Source of the DNA: Utricularia gibba
Taxonomy: Eukaryota > Streptophyta > Magnoliopsida > Lamiales > Lentibulariaceae
DNA: 64,000 nucleotides
Reading direction: 5' to 3'
NCBI GenBank assembly: GCA_002189035.1
Contig: NEEC01000023.1
Coordinates: forward strand, 682,001 to 746,000
Positions within the stretch are counted from its first letter, which is position 1; every line of letters starts with the position of its first letter. The notes beneath the pieces were generated by a model that worked only from the letters and a program-made list of their open reading frames with translations, did no database searches and was not told where the DNA came from. This document shows positions 12,203 to 22,998 of this stretch, piece after piece. Made by a program: the position numbers and the translations under genes.

Positions 12203-14996
12203 ATGGACGGAGCGCCGATGGAAACCGAAGCACTCCACCGTGAACAATCCTCTTACAATTCATTGGTAGGAGGATTTGTTTTGTTGGCCTCTATGCTGTG
12301 TTTATGCTCTGAATTTCTATTGTATCTGTGGTAGCTATGACTTTGTAGTTTCTACTTCGGGCGTTCTTTTTGTTTCTTTTCAGGATGAGAGTTTCGCGAT
12401 CGATAAAGAGATGTACAGAGGCCAACAGTTCAGTCAGATATATTTCGCGCGACTTCACCTGATGAGAACTCTACTTTACTCTCTTCTGCCAAATTGGAAG
12501 CCCCATCTGCCAGGTAAAATTCTAAAAGGGCGTTATTTTGTGGCAATCTCTATATATAATTTCTGGGTTTCTGCAAGTGATCATTTCTGTCTTTTCACAA
12601 GCATTCAAACCAAAGATGCAATTTTTGTGTGAGTGAATTACATTTTGGATATTACTAGTCTCTCCAGAGTCTTCTCTTGCGGTGTTACTTAGTCCACTGG
12701 CTAATAGTGGTGACTTGAACGGCTTTATAGATAAAACTTAGCATTAAGAGAAAATGGCGGGATTGCTTAAACAACTTGCTCTCAAAATAGAAGTAGAAGT
12801 AAAAGAAGAATAGTGACTCTTCAGGTTTTGATGGGTGTTTGAACGGTCCTTTTAACCTGGAAGTGCAAAAAGTATGTTTCTCTGTAATTGGCTTCTCAAA
12901 TTTCTTGTTTGTTGCAGTTTGCACTGTGCTTGGACTTGTAGAAGGAAAGGACTGCATTATTGTGGAACTCTCTTTAAGCACATGAAGCTCAAGCCTACAA
13001 TATTGGATGAATACTCAAAGGAGGTACCATGACTGTTTCTGATGTTTCAGATTTCCTAGCCTTTTCCTGGCCCAAGATTGCCTTCTATCTTGTGCATATC
13101 GCATTTCAGAGATCTGCAGTCCCACTTGTACAACCTCACAATTTCATACACTCGGATGATTATTTAACTTTGGAAGATGAGAGTGGAAGAGTTAAGCTCC
13201 GTGGGACTATTTTGCCGTCCAAATATGTGACAGGTATTCATCAGTGGGCCTGTGCATAAGTAGCTCCGATTTCTTTTAATGCCCATCTTAATGCTAAGAA
13301 AAAGTGCACCTGAACTTCATATTTAGTATAAACAAGGAACCCTTATGAGTACTCTTGCAGGTATAGTAGTTGCACTGCATGGAAAAGATACCGGAGAAGG
13401 AGATTTTTTGGTAGAGGATATTTTTGAAGCTGGCATACCTGATCAGATAGAGCGTCCGCTTACTCTGGGTAACTCTTCAATGTGTTTTGTGGTACTTGTC
13501 GATCCATAAGTACGGATCAAGTTATTCTTCAGTTTTATATGCTGATACGAAATGGAAATGTGGCACAGGTGAGGATAAGTTTGTCGTTTTTGTATCGGGT
13601 TTGAGGATTGGAAGCAGCTCTGTAAATCCTCTCCATCTTCAGCTTTTTGTGGACCATGTAACAGGGCATCTTGGGGATGAACAGGTTTCATTCCTCTTTA
13701 TCTGTGTTCCTCAAGACATTGCATTGTTGGTCTCTCTGATTTTCATCTTTTTCATGACGGCATCAGGAGCAAGCCATCGCTGCCAAAATTGTTCAGATTG
13801 TCATTGCTGGTAATTCCGTTGAGATTCCTCGTGTTCTCCTCGGTGGTCAGGTACTTTCAGAAACACGCTAACTCATCACTATAAGATGGTTTGTGCTGTT
13901 GTTAGTGATGCTCTTCAGTGCTGCATTGTTTTAGAATTTGGGTTCAAAGGATCATTCTGAACTATCCGAGCCCATAAAAGAGCTGGATATTGTTCTCACT
14001 CAGGTGCTAGTCATGCCTCCTGTGATGCATAAATCATTTAAGTGAAATGTTTTCACAGCATAGAGTGTTGCAGATTGTTGCAGGGGTGCCTCTGGACATA
14101 ATGCCAGGAAACAAGGACCCAGCGAATTTTTCTTTGCCACAACAGGTGCCCATTTCATTTATTTATCCACAGTGAACACAGAAAGTACTGAATTCAGCTT
14201 ATTTTTCCCCTCCAAGCCTTTGCATCGATGCCTTTTTCCTGGATCAAGAGCTTTTAACACCTTCAGATCATGCCCTAACCCTCATTCTTTCGAGCTAGAC
14301 AACGTGAGGTAAGATTATCCTTAAAAGGGAAGCATTTTCTATTCTTTTGAGCATTTTCTTGCCCTCACATATGTCTCCTTTATCAGGTTTCTCGGAACAT
14401 CTGGTCAGAACATTGATGACCTTGAGAAGTACAGCGATGCGGAAAGCAAACTTGAATTCATGGAGAGAACTTTGAAATGGAGGCATCTTGCACCAACAGC
14501 ACCGAACACTCTAGGCCTGTTATATTTAGCTGTGCATTACGAAACCTCATGGTTTCCTTTCTGACATGCATTTTGCTGCTGTCCAGGATGTTACCCTTTC
14601 ACTGATAGAGACCCTTTTTACATTGAGACGTGCCCTCATGTCTACTTCATCGGGAACCAAGACAAGTATGAGACCAGCATGATAAAGGGTATGTTTACCC
14701 TTTCACTACATGTGTATCGGTTTCGATACAAATATTCATGTTCACTCAGCAGAATAAGGTGACGGTGCAGGTTCTGAAGGGCAGGTTGTTAGACTCATCT
14801 GCATTCCTAAATTCGCAGAAACAGCAACTGCCGTTGTGGTGAGTTTCTGAAACCCGCGTATAATGCAAATAAGAAGGCCCTTTTTCTGTCCTTGTTCTCT
14901 CATCAACGTCCAAAATGCTGCTACATCATGCAGTTGAATCTTAGGAATCTTGAATGCCATGCTCTCAGTTTCGGAGCTAAGTTCGATTCATGGTGA
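12203..14996 (+). CDS. POLD2: DNA polymerase delta small (regulatory) subunit, with one apparent base missing
   Basis: Subunit B of DNA polymerase delta, nuclear, for lagging-strand synthesis and repair. Many exons read [43 protein letters not shown], the OB-fold segment ([16 protein letters not shown]), the inactive phosphoesterase core ([42 protein letters not shown]), [19 protein letters not shown], and the C-terminus [15 protein letters not shown]. Two oddities appear. At 12964-12965 one G is missing: [17 protein letters not shown] needs GTGGGAACT where GTGGAACT is present. The exon ending at 14514 is followed by GC rather than GT (CTAG/GCCTGT). The stop at 14994 is followed by an echo of the last exon. 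Confidence 0.93.
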
Positions 14997-15024
14997 ACAG
15001 GTACTGTACAATATATTTTGCAGT

Positions 15025-15060
15025 CACTTAGGAATCTTGGATGCCATACTCTCAGTTCCT
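15025..15060 (+). repeat. Degenerate duplicate of the last POLD2 exon
   Basis: The sequence CTTAGGAATCTTGGATGCCA and following bases match the last POLD2 exon (14939-14975) at all but a few positions, about 90 bases downstream. It then diverges. The acceptor-like CAG is also copied. It cannot encode the polymerase C-terminus. Confidence 0.7.
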
Positions 15061-15427
15061 TGGATCGCTGTACTGTAACACACGTTCATGGAAATCTTGG
15101 GGTAAAATGTTGTGGATATACCAGTTGCAAATTGATATGATAATGAGTTTGTGATCAATATGGGAACTCAAATCTGACCAAGATGAGCAAAATCTGTGCT
15201 ACATGTATCATCAACTGAGTCTGCCCCTTCACCAATTTTGAACCCCACCAGCTCTCAGTTTCTCGTGAATCTATCTCTACATTTTCGTTCAGTTACCAGC
15301 GTAAGATTTCCGCACCGCCGCCCCTTGAAGCCAGGGTATGACCCATGCTTTTCGATGACTCGATCGGAAGTTGCTAGGTTCGAGCCAACTGCAAGGATTC
15401 CATCCAGTGCCCAGAAGGTTAGAAGTG
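15061..15427. other. POLD2 3' flank
   Basis: Contains the presumed 3' end of POLD2 transcripts. The plus-strand open frame running into the VQ gene has no family features. Confidence 0.5.
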
Positions 15428-15859
15428 TCAACCAACTGATGGAACCTCGGGATCGTCATGAGCTGTCATCCATACGAGCGCTAATAGTGCCTTGTACGAA
15501 AGGAAAGCGATCAACCCCTTCGGCACGAATCCATCAGGGAGGTAAACGTTGGTCAGTAAGAAACCGTCTCCGGCTATCTCCTCCGGCATCGTGTCCTTCA
15601 TCATTCTCCCCATGGTATGCAAGACTCCGTTTGGCGCCTGCTTTCGCTTGTCGACGCCGTGCGTAATAATTTTTTTTTCCGGCGAGACCTTCGACGAGTT
15701 CCGGAAGCTCGCAGCGTCGGTTTTGATGATCTCTGGAGCGAAGATGTGTAGTATCCGGGTTTTAGCGACGTCTCCATTCTCCGCGGGGATTGGGGAGGAA
15801 TGGGGAGTGATATCGGGAAATTCACGTGACGGTCCAAGCGTGATCGTTACGATGCGCAC
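15428..15859 (-). CDS. VQ-motif protein gene with disrupted frame
   Basis: VQ proteins are small nuclear partners of WRKY factors and MAP kinase substrates. The frame contains LHIFAPEIIKTDAASFR, the characteristic lead-in to the VQ motif. Directly after it the frame reads NSSKVSPEKK, whereas one extra C on the plus strand at 15701-15702 (G on the coding strand) would give FRELVEGLAG, matching the FxxxVQxLTG pattern with E for Q. A run of nine A/T about 10 codons later is another likely place for a slip. No in-frame ATG precedes the motif in the open frame (it opens with GTG), so the start is unresolved. Either a sequencing artefact or a decaying gene. Confidence 0.6.
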   Translation of the reverse strand: MRIVTITLGPSREFPDITPHSSPIPAENGDVAKTRILHIFAPEIIKTDAASFRNSSKVSPEKKIITHGVDKRKQAPNGVLHTMGRMMKDTMPEEIAGDGFLLTNVYLPDGFVPKGLIAFLSYKALLALVWMTAHDDPEVPSVG

Positions 15860-16301
15860 GCGTGTCGTTGGGATTCTCCGTGCTTTTTGCTAAGTTGCGC
15901 CGAGTATTTTATTTTTTTCGATCGTTTATTTTAATATAAAATCACAACCCACAACATCAAACAATGTTTTAAAATTCGGTTAAAATGGGATTAAACTGGA
16001 TTCAATTCAAATTCATGAATAAATCGGAAAATCGAAACCGTAAAAATCCCCACACAAACAATTTTGAAGTTATATAAAATATTATTAAAATAACGAAGTA
16101 TGTTGATGGTCTACTTCATATATTTGAACGGAACAACCAACTCAAGCTACGACTCGTGGAATGAAGACTCGATAATTTATTGAAACATTACGGTACAACG
16201 AAGTATACGTATGCGGGCTGGCTCGAATGATGTGCGGAACGCAGAACAATGCTTTAAAGGTCAAAAGTTCCGATCAGATGGCGACGGTGCCTGATGTTCG
16301 G
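15860..16301. other. Promoter side of the VQ gene; no other feature
   Basis: AT-rich from about 15900 to 16200. Nothing else recognised. Confidence 0.5.
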
Positions 16302-16547
16302 TCACATAGGGGTGGGTGCAGAGGACGGCGGTGGCGTAGTAGACGGTGGTGGGGGAGGGCAAAATGGGAACTTTGGGACAGGAGGAAATGTCCAAGATGG
16401 CATGGGGGGCATTCCGGGTAGGTTTGGTATCGGAGGTGGCCATGGAAATGAAGGTTGCGGGGACTCTGCATCGCAAAACCAAGCTTTGGTGTTCATCGCA
16501 AGGGTCGCAAAGACGAGCATCCACGCAACGCAGAGGCTGCTCCTCAT
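16302..16547 (-). CDS. Small secreted proline-rich peptide (81 residues)
   Basis: Starts with a signal peptide (MRSSLCVAWMLVFATLAMNTKA), then WFCDAE and a Pro-rich body with PPP and PxxP runs, two cysteines and a PPPPPSTTPPPSS tail. This fits a small apoplastic or cell-wall peptide of unknown role. I chose the ATG at 16547, not the in-frame one at 16604, because a TATA box (CTATAAAT on the minus strand, about 16607-16615) sits directly upstream of 16604, so transcription should begin below it. No introns. Function unknown. Confidence 0.65.
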   Translation of the reverse strand: MRSSLCVAWMLVFATLAMNTKAWFCDAESPQPSFPWPPPIPNLPGMPPMPSWTFPPVPKFPFCPPPPPSTTPPPSSAPTPM

Positions 16548-16995
16548 ATTCTTAATCGAAGTAAAAGTGAGCTGTGGGGTTGATGCAATGGGTGGTGTTT
16601 TCATGAAGGATTTATAGGCATGAAAGCGTTGAATCTTGGCATCAAATTAATGCAACTCTCGGGAACAAATATAGGTTGTTACCAGTTCTATCTCATTATG
16701 GGTATAGAGAGTTTATTGCCATACACATCAAGCGCCATTAATTCTACATTCTATCAAAGTTGAGAAGGAGATGGAGAGAGATATGGTGTTCTGTGTTGCT
16801 TGTTGACGGCTTCAGATCATGCCACACATCTGCTTTCTTTGGGAAGTCTTTTTTGTGTACAGAGTTTGTGGGAGCAAAGCTGATGCGGCAGTTCTCTGCT
16901 TTCAACAGATTCTTCTGAAATCAAACAATTCGCTGCTTCCTCGTTTCTAGCTGGGAGACGGAGTTGGAAATTTCAATGCGCGCCAATAAGAAGAA
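16548..16995. other. Spacer: promoter of the proline-rich gene and OPA3 3' flank
   Basis: Includes the TATA box noted for the proline-rich gene. No further feature. Confidence 0.5.
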
Positions 16996-17782
16996 TCATG
17001 CGAATATGGTTCGGCTTCCAGTTCCAGAAGGCAGCCTGAAGCTGATGGCAGCCATTGGACGAGTCTGTGGTGCCAGTGCCTGCTTAAGATTCTCCAGCTC
17101 TCTTTCCAACTCATCCTGCCGGCACTTTATCACCTGAGGGTCAGCCATTCATCGACTAAACAATGGTTGGAAACAGAATCGGATGGTTTGGTTCGATCCT
17201 GATTCAGCCATCCAAACACCATTGATGAATATGAGAAAATCACTAACCTCTAGCTCCTCCTTACGTGCCGCCTCTTTCCTGGCTTCTGATCTCGAACTTC
17301 TTTGCACCTCAAACGTCACACCCAATCCTGCAACCTACCCACCAGCAAACAAGCAAGTTCGTCAGAGCAGGATTGCCGGACCCGCGGAGACGAAAACACA
17401 AGTTTCCGAAACCATGGATCAAAGCTCGAGTTGTACCCACCGTGAAAATGAAGCCTTCCCCAAGGAGATCGGCGGCAGCCTGAACCGCTTTCTCTTCGTT
17501 CAGGGGACGAATCTTGGTGTCGGTTGCTTGAGCATATATCTGTCGCTGTATCTTCGTGCTCAACCGATGGTTTGCCTGCCATCCCATCAATCCAGAATCT
17601 ACGATTTGGGGTTCACTTGCAGAGGAGATCGCTAGGGCTAGAAAGTAGAATACCTGGGCAAGATTTATTATCGATTGCCTGAACTTGGGGTTCGAACCTG
17701 CCTCCTTCTTGATGCGTTTTCCGATGGGTTTGCAGATCGCTTTGAGTGCCAAGGCGCCCAGCTTGAAAACCGGCAGTATCAT
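16996..17782 (-). CDS. OPA3: OPA3-like protein
   Basis: Mitochondrial protein family of poorly known function (human OPA3 is linked to optic atrophy and 3-methylglutaconic aciduria). Four exons, 17654-17782, 17437-17575, 17248-17327 and 16996-17133, total 486 bases (161 residues) and stay in frame. Landmarks: MILPVFKLGALALKAICKPI at the start, FRQSIINLAQ, NHRLSTKIQRQIY, the hydrophobic AADLLGEGFIFTV segment, FEVQRSSRSEARKE, and a coiled-coil C-terminus (DELERELENLKQAL). Length and exon phases match plant OPA3 genes. Confidence 0.9.
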
Positions 17783-18300
17783 CTCACCAACAACACATCC
17801 GCACGCACCCCGCGCGACGTGGTTTCTGTTCTTCCTGCCTACAGATTGCTGAGACGTGGAGAACGGAGCAACCACTCACCAATCACCATCCATCCATCAC
17901 ATGCCTTCTCCTCAGTCTCGCCCACCACTGGCATATGCTACTTTATGTCCTCTTCTTCATAAGATTTGATCCGTTCATACAACCAAAGTGTGCCACTTTA
18001 TCTTGGAGTTCTGGGTTTTGTCAAATATGCTTGGAGAGGATGTCAAGTTGACAAAAGCTTTACATTCTTGTGAAGCTGCCGCTGGCATATTGGGAATGAG
18101 CCAGACGAATAGATACACAGACAGTCAATGCGTTTTGAAGTACTTAAAGTTTACACAGACCGCAGCAATACTCAGCCTTGAGATTCAATGGCTGTCACAT
18201 CCATATAATGTTTCGGGGAAATGAAACAAACTATCTACTACTTAAAACCAGCTTTACCGACGGGCTTCAGAGCATGATGGATGAGCATGGACGCCAAGAC
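17783..18300. other. Spacer between OPA3 and eIF1
   Basis: OPA3 promoter and leader plus the eIF1 3' untranslated region. Nothing else seen. Confidence 0.5.
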
Positions 18301-18879
18301 TTAGAAACCATGAATCTTTATGTTATCCTTCTTCACGATCCCAGCCTGCTCATGAGGCGGCAAGATTAGTTGCTGAAAGAGCTAAAAGCTACAGTGATGA
18401 GCCTCAGTCGTCATTACCTGAACAAGGAAGGAAGACACGTTCTTTCTCTGATCACCTTGCAGCTGAATAACCTAGGGGCGAGACGGGATCGTAAAGCATC
18501 AAACACCCATTGATGCAACGTGTTCAAAGCAAGGAATGACAGATCAGACACCAACCTGGCCTAGTTCAGGGTCTTGAACGACAGTTCCATTGCAGCAAAA
18601 CTCTTTCTTGAGATCCTTCAAGATTTTGCTGTAGCTGAACTCTTTCTTCAACCCCTGCACAGTCGTTAGGCTTTTTCGACCATTACGCTGCTGCACACGA
18701 ATATGAATGTAGTCTTTTGACCCTGCCCCAGAATCCTCAGCGTTTGCATCAGAAAAAGGATCTAGAATCGCATGAAAGAATCATGCTGTCAGTTAGGAAG
18801 ACACACAAAGGCACTCCTCAGGATTCATTGAAGAAGCCATACCATAGGTAGCGGGAACCACGACGTCAAGTTCAGACAT
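18301..18879 (-). CDS. SUI1: Translation initiation factor eIF1 (SUI1)
   Basis: Cytosolic factor that binds the 40S subunit near the P site and enforces start-codon selection. Exons at 18843-18879, 18556-18761, 18418-18471 and 18301-18345 total 342 bases, giving 113 residues, the usual plant length. Conserved blocks: IHIRVQQRNGRKSLTTVQGL, FCCNGTVVQDPELGQVIQLQ, FLVQAGIVKKDNIKIHGF. If the intron after FLVQ were retained, a different ending (VMTTEAHHCSF) would result. The minus-strand leader continues into an intron-rich region upstream, common for SUI1 genes. Confidence 0.96.
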
Positions 18880-19990
18880 GAAAAGAATGTTAAACCCACC
18901 TTTGTCCTTAACCTTGAAATCTGAAACACACAAAAAAAAAAACGAAAATCAAGAAACCGCATAAATCTAACGGGCATCACGATGTAACAGCTGATCCAAT
19001 CTCGTTGGGGGCAAAATGAATATTAACACCTCACAAAAAACCAGGCTCCGCAGTCGCCTACTCCTACAATTTACCCTAAAACGTAAATTATGTCGAACAA
19101 CGCAATAAAATTCCAAAGAATCATCGAGAAAATCGAGGAAAGAGATTTTCGCACAGTTGATACAACACCAGAAACATGATCAAAACCCCAACCTTTTTAT
19201 GAATCTCATCAACGAAAATAACATACAATCAACGAGATTACGAGACAATACTTCTCAGCGTCCCAGAAAAAGCAAATCCCATGGACATACACAAACAAGG
19301 AATCAAATCAACAATTGAAGAACAAGTAAAGAAAAAAAAACACCTTCAGAGAGGGGAAGAGAGGACACGAGAGTCGGCGATGAGGACCGTACGTAAAATA
19401 GAAATGGGAGGAATCGGGAAATACCAGAAAGTTGGATTAATGGGCCGGTGGATTGGTGGAATTAATCCAAGAGCTTCTTTAGAAGGCCCAACAACGTGAA
19501 AATAGAATCTTATTTTCTTTTTTAAAAAATAAAGAAGAATAAGATTCATCCCCAGTGACAGGAATGTTAGAATTTTGAAAAATTTTGGATTTTGAATTTA
19601 ATAAAAAAAATAAATTTCTGAAAAATTTTAGAAAAGAATGACAGAATTTCAGATAAATTTTAGGAATATTTCATGAAATTTAAAAGGAAGACTTTGGATA
19701 GACACCTGAAATTTAAAATCACCACATTTGTGCAGATAAACACTCCCATTTTTTCTGTCTTTTTTCCATTTTTTGTCATCACTTTTAAAAGTTATTCGGA
19801 ATATTTCATTTTCGGCATTTCTTTTTTAAGTGTGTGCGAATATGGTTTAGGGTACCGACATGGCGAGAATGAATTAAATATGCCGCGGAATGTCAGCATT
19901 CCAACGCGTAGGCAGTGCACCGGGTCTGAGTCATTTCTTTGGCTCTGATACTTACTCGCATTTGCAGCACCAACCAGCAGCTGAGCCGCC
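18880..19990. promoter_or_regulatory. eIF1 leader/promoter and LEA14 upstream region
   Basis: A leader intron of eIF1 is likely between about 18880 and 19370. Site II-like elements occur at about 19440 (TGGGCC) and 19484 (AGGCCCAAC). From 19510 to 19850 the sequence is AT-rich and belongs to the LEA14 promoter side. Confidence 0.45.
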
Positions 19991-20502
19991 ATGGATCTGC
20001 TGGAGCAAGCCAAGAAGTTCATCGCGCAGAAGATCTCGGACATCCCGAAGCCGGAGGCCTCGCTCAACGACGTCGATTTCAAAGGCTTCGGCCTCGACGG
20101 CATAACCCTCCTCGCCAAAGTCGCCGTCTCCAATCCTTATTCCGTCCCCATCCCCATCTGCGAGATCGCCTATGTCTTCAAGAGCGCCAACCGCCGCGTC
20201 GCCGCCGGAACCATACCCGACCCCGGATCTCTCGTGGCGAACGGCAAGACAGTGCTCGATGTCACGGTTAAGGTGCCGCACAGCGCCATCGTCAGCCTCG
20301 TTCGCGACATCGGCGCCGATTGGGACATCGATTATCTCCTGGAGCTGGGGCTCATCATCGATCTTCCCATGATTGGGAATATCACGATCCCAGTGTCCTA
20401 CCCGGCGTCATGAAGCTGCCCTCGATCACTGACTTGTTCTTCGGGAAGTCGCCGGAGGAAGTGGAGAAAGACAGAGAAGCACTGGTAACGGAGAAACAGT
20501 GA
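19991..20502 (+). CDS. LEA14: LEA14-like desiccation protein (LEA_2), with one apparent base missing near the end
   Basis: Folded, cytosolic late-embryogenesis protein of the LEA_2/WHy type linked to drought and cold. MDLLEQAKKFIAQKI, KPEASLNDVDFKG, VAVSNPYSVPIPICEIAY, AGTIPDPGSLVANG, VKVPHSAIVSLVRDIGADWD and DYLLELGLIIDLPMIGNITIP match LEA14. As written the frame ends ITIPVSYPAS at 20413. One extra C in the run 20401-20403 continues it as YPGVMKLPSITDLF, which corresponds to the conserved GEIKLPxxxDxF ending, plus about 20 more charged residues to the stop at 20500-20502 (170 residues). The gene is intronless and clearly GC-rich, unlike its AT-rich flanks. Confidence 0.9.
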
Positions 20503-22998
20503 GCTGACTTCGAGCCATGTTCACTAGCCTGAGACCTTTTCCCTTGTAATTCCGTTGTGTACGGGGCATAAATAAGATACAGAGAGGAAACTACTGTGCT
20601 TCCCTTGGTATGAAGTTGTCATTTCAGAGCTTGCTTTGCTGTCTTGAATCATCCATCAGAATCTGCGAATTTCACATTTAGCCACTTCATGACTCAGAGG
20701 TTGTTGCCTACTTTGCGTTGATAAAAGAATTAGAAGACAACTAGCCCAAGCTCAATCATCGACGTTAGGAGCGGGTCGCCACATAAGGTTACCTTGAGAT
20801 AGCTTTTTTTTGCGAGAGCCGGTCATCAGGGGATCGATTTTCTGCAAAAATGATGCGTCGTTGTTGTGTATGTCAGCGAGACTGGAGTGGAAGGAGACTA
20901 CAAAACTGTTACTAACATTTTGAATTGCGCTTCATTCGTGCTGATCATTCTTCCCTGCTGCTGCCATTCACACAGCCCAACCATCACCCATTCGTTCATC
21001 TTGAGATGTGTTCATCAGACAGCGGCTCATGCCTCTTGCCGTGGGCTTCTGCAAGAGAGTTTTTTCTCCTACGCTGAAGATGAGAAAGTTTCAGCAGCAC
21101 ATCCTGAAGAATCGCTTGCCACAGAAACCAGACTCAGAATATACCTTTCATGGTCACCTAGGCTGCGGTAAGCCTTTCCATAGTGAAGCAATGAAAACTA
21201 CACCTTTCCAGGACACATTAAGCAGACCCACAAGAGTACCATCATTATTGCAGCAACAGTCCCCAGTCCACATAATTTATTGCAACAGCTATGAAGATCG
21301 CTCTGTTATTCAGCCACCTTACATCGATTTCACTTTCACCTTCTTTCCCTTGGCAAGTATCCCACTGAACCACATTAGCAAAGCAGTCATGTTGAACAAT
21401 TGATGAGCATGGGATCAAGCTTGTAAGCCAGAGAACCGTGAAAGACAGGGTTATATTTCATAAACAATAATATGAGAATAACAACAGGGAAAAACAGAAT
21501 TCATCGCCTTTCGAAGTATTATTTATTTCCAGAATGCAACGGAGATGATCAGTCAAGGCATAGTTGTGCCCATTTCAAAACAGGGAACATCACCTGCTAT
21601 AAAAAATAGTCATGAATAATCCTACCTATAAGAAGATGAAGTGCATCTGCAAGAAATTCCCTTCACAGAATTCCAGGTCTCTTCACATGCAATGGGATAC
21701 TATTACAGAATCGACTAGGTATTTCGCTGATGTCTTCTACTTTGATTTCCAATTTCTCCAATTCATGAAACTACTGCACGTATTATCCAATAGGATACTG
21801 AACCCGAAACCTAACCTTGAAACATCAAGAGTAACCAAAATGAACTCAAAATGAAAACCCTAAGAAAAAAATTCGATACGTACTCGCCTGAGTAGAAATG
21901 CCGGAACTCTCCGATTGTTCTCACACTCTTCCTCCTCGTTGAGCTTCGGATCTTCCCCGTTTCGGAAAACGACAGGACAGTCTGCGCACCGATTGCACTC
22001 TCCCCGCGTTCCCGCCAAAAAGAAAAATGTGCATTTTTCTGATATTCGTATTTTTTTTAAAGAAAATATTTATATTAATTGTTAAAAAGTGATAACTTAA
22101 ATTGATCTTCATGTGGGCAGTGGCATGACGTGGACGCCACCATACCATAAAAGAGCATGTTACATCACGTAACACACACACACATTAATCGCCATCTAAT
22201 TTACTAATAATCATAATAGCGTATTATCGTGCAATTACATTGGACAAGGATTGAACATAAGCAGACTGTGACGGCAGCAATGACTAGTTGCGCCCTAACA
22301 TGGCCACTTGACATGATTTGCTACAATCACATTGAGGGGCAATCAAAAATTTAAGATCCTTGAATCATCAAATCGACTCTAACCATGTTGTTCGTCTATC
22401 TCTTTTAGATGAATCGTCTTAGATTTCGAAACTTATGTATCAATTAATCGATTGTATAAAACAAGTTGAATGTCAATCATCGATAAAATGCAATTTACAA
22501 ATCAGTGGATACGGGTGATGAAAATTAATATATTTGATGAGTTAAATTGCTATGATTCAAGAATTTATTTATTGAAATGTTTTGAAAAATTATAAGCAAT
22601 AATGTCCTTAAATTTTATAATCACGATTTAGTAGTTTCAATTCTTTTTTTTTTACTTCGGGAAGTAAAAAAAATAAAAGAATTAATAGATTAATTGATAA
22701 TTTGTTATTGTTGCCCTTTGTAAGTACATGTGTTTGTATTATTGGCTTTCTGCATTCGACGTACAACCGAAACAGTAAAGCGGCTCACGCTGTAAGAATA
22801 GAGACCTGAACTACAACAAGCACTACGTGTGTTTTTGTGGAAGGACAGCTGTGTAAGTCTAGAGAAATGACTTGGCACACAAAGCTGCAAAGAAGAAACG
22901 TTGGACAACACTTGAGTTGCTCCGGCTGAGCTGAAGCAGGTCCCGAGGTTGCACGATCTGTGGATTCATTCTCTGTTGTAGTAACATGTGTATATATG
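20503..22998. other. Uncertain region, no supported gene
   Basis: Plus frames at 20866-21171 and 21008-21403 have no family features. On the minus strand there are exon-like pieces (for example LLMWFSGILAKGKKVKVKS ending at a GTAAGG donor near 21310, and a leader-like segment at 21890-22010), but I cannot join them into a protein. 22060-22700 is AT-rich and empty. Confidence 0.4.
22011..22021 (-). promoter_or_regulatory. E2F-type site TTTGGCGGGAA
   Basis: On the minus strand the sequence matches the canonical E2F/DP site TTTSSCGC(G) found in promoters of S-phase genes. It faces the unresolved minus-strand exon-like segment at 21890-22010. Single motif, so weak evidence. Confidence 0.3.

Noticed and set aside
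15196-15666. 156-codon plus-strand frame
   Set aside because: Antisense to the VQ gene and POLD2 3' flank; low-complexity Arg/Pro/Ser content.
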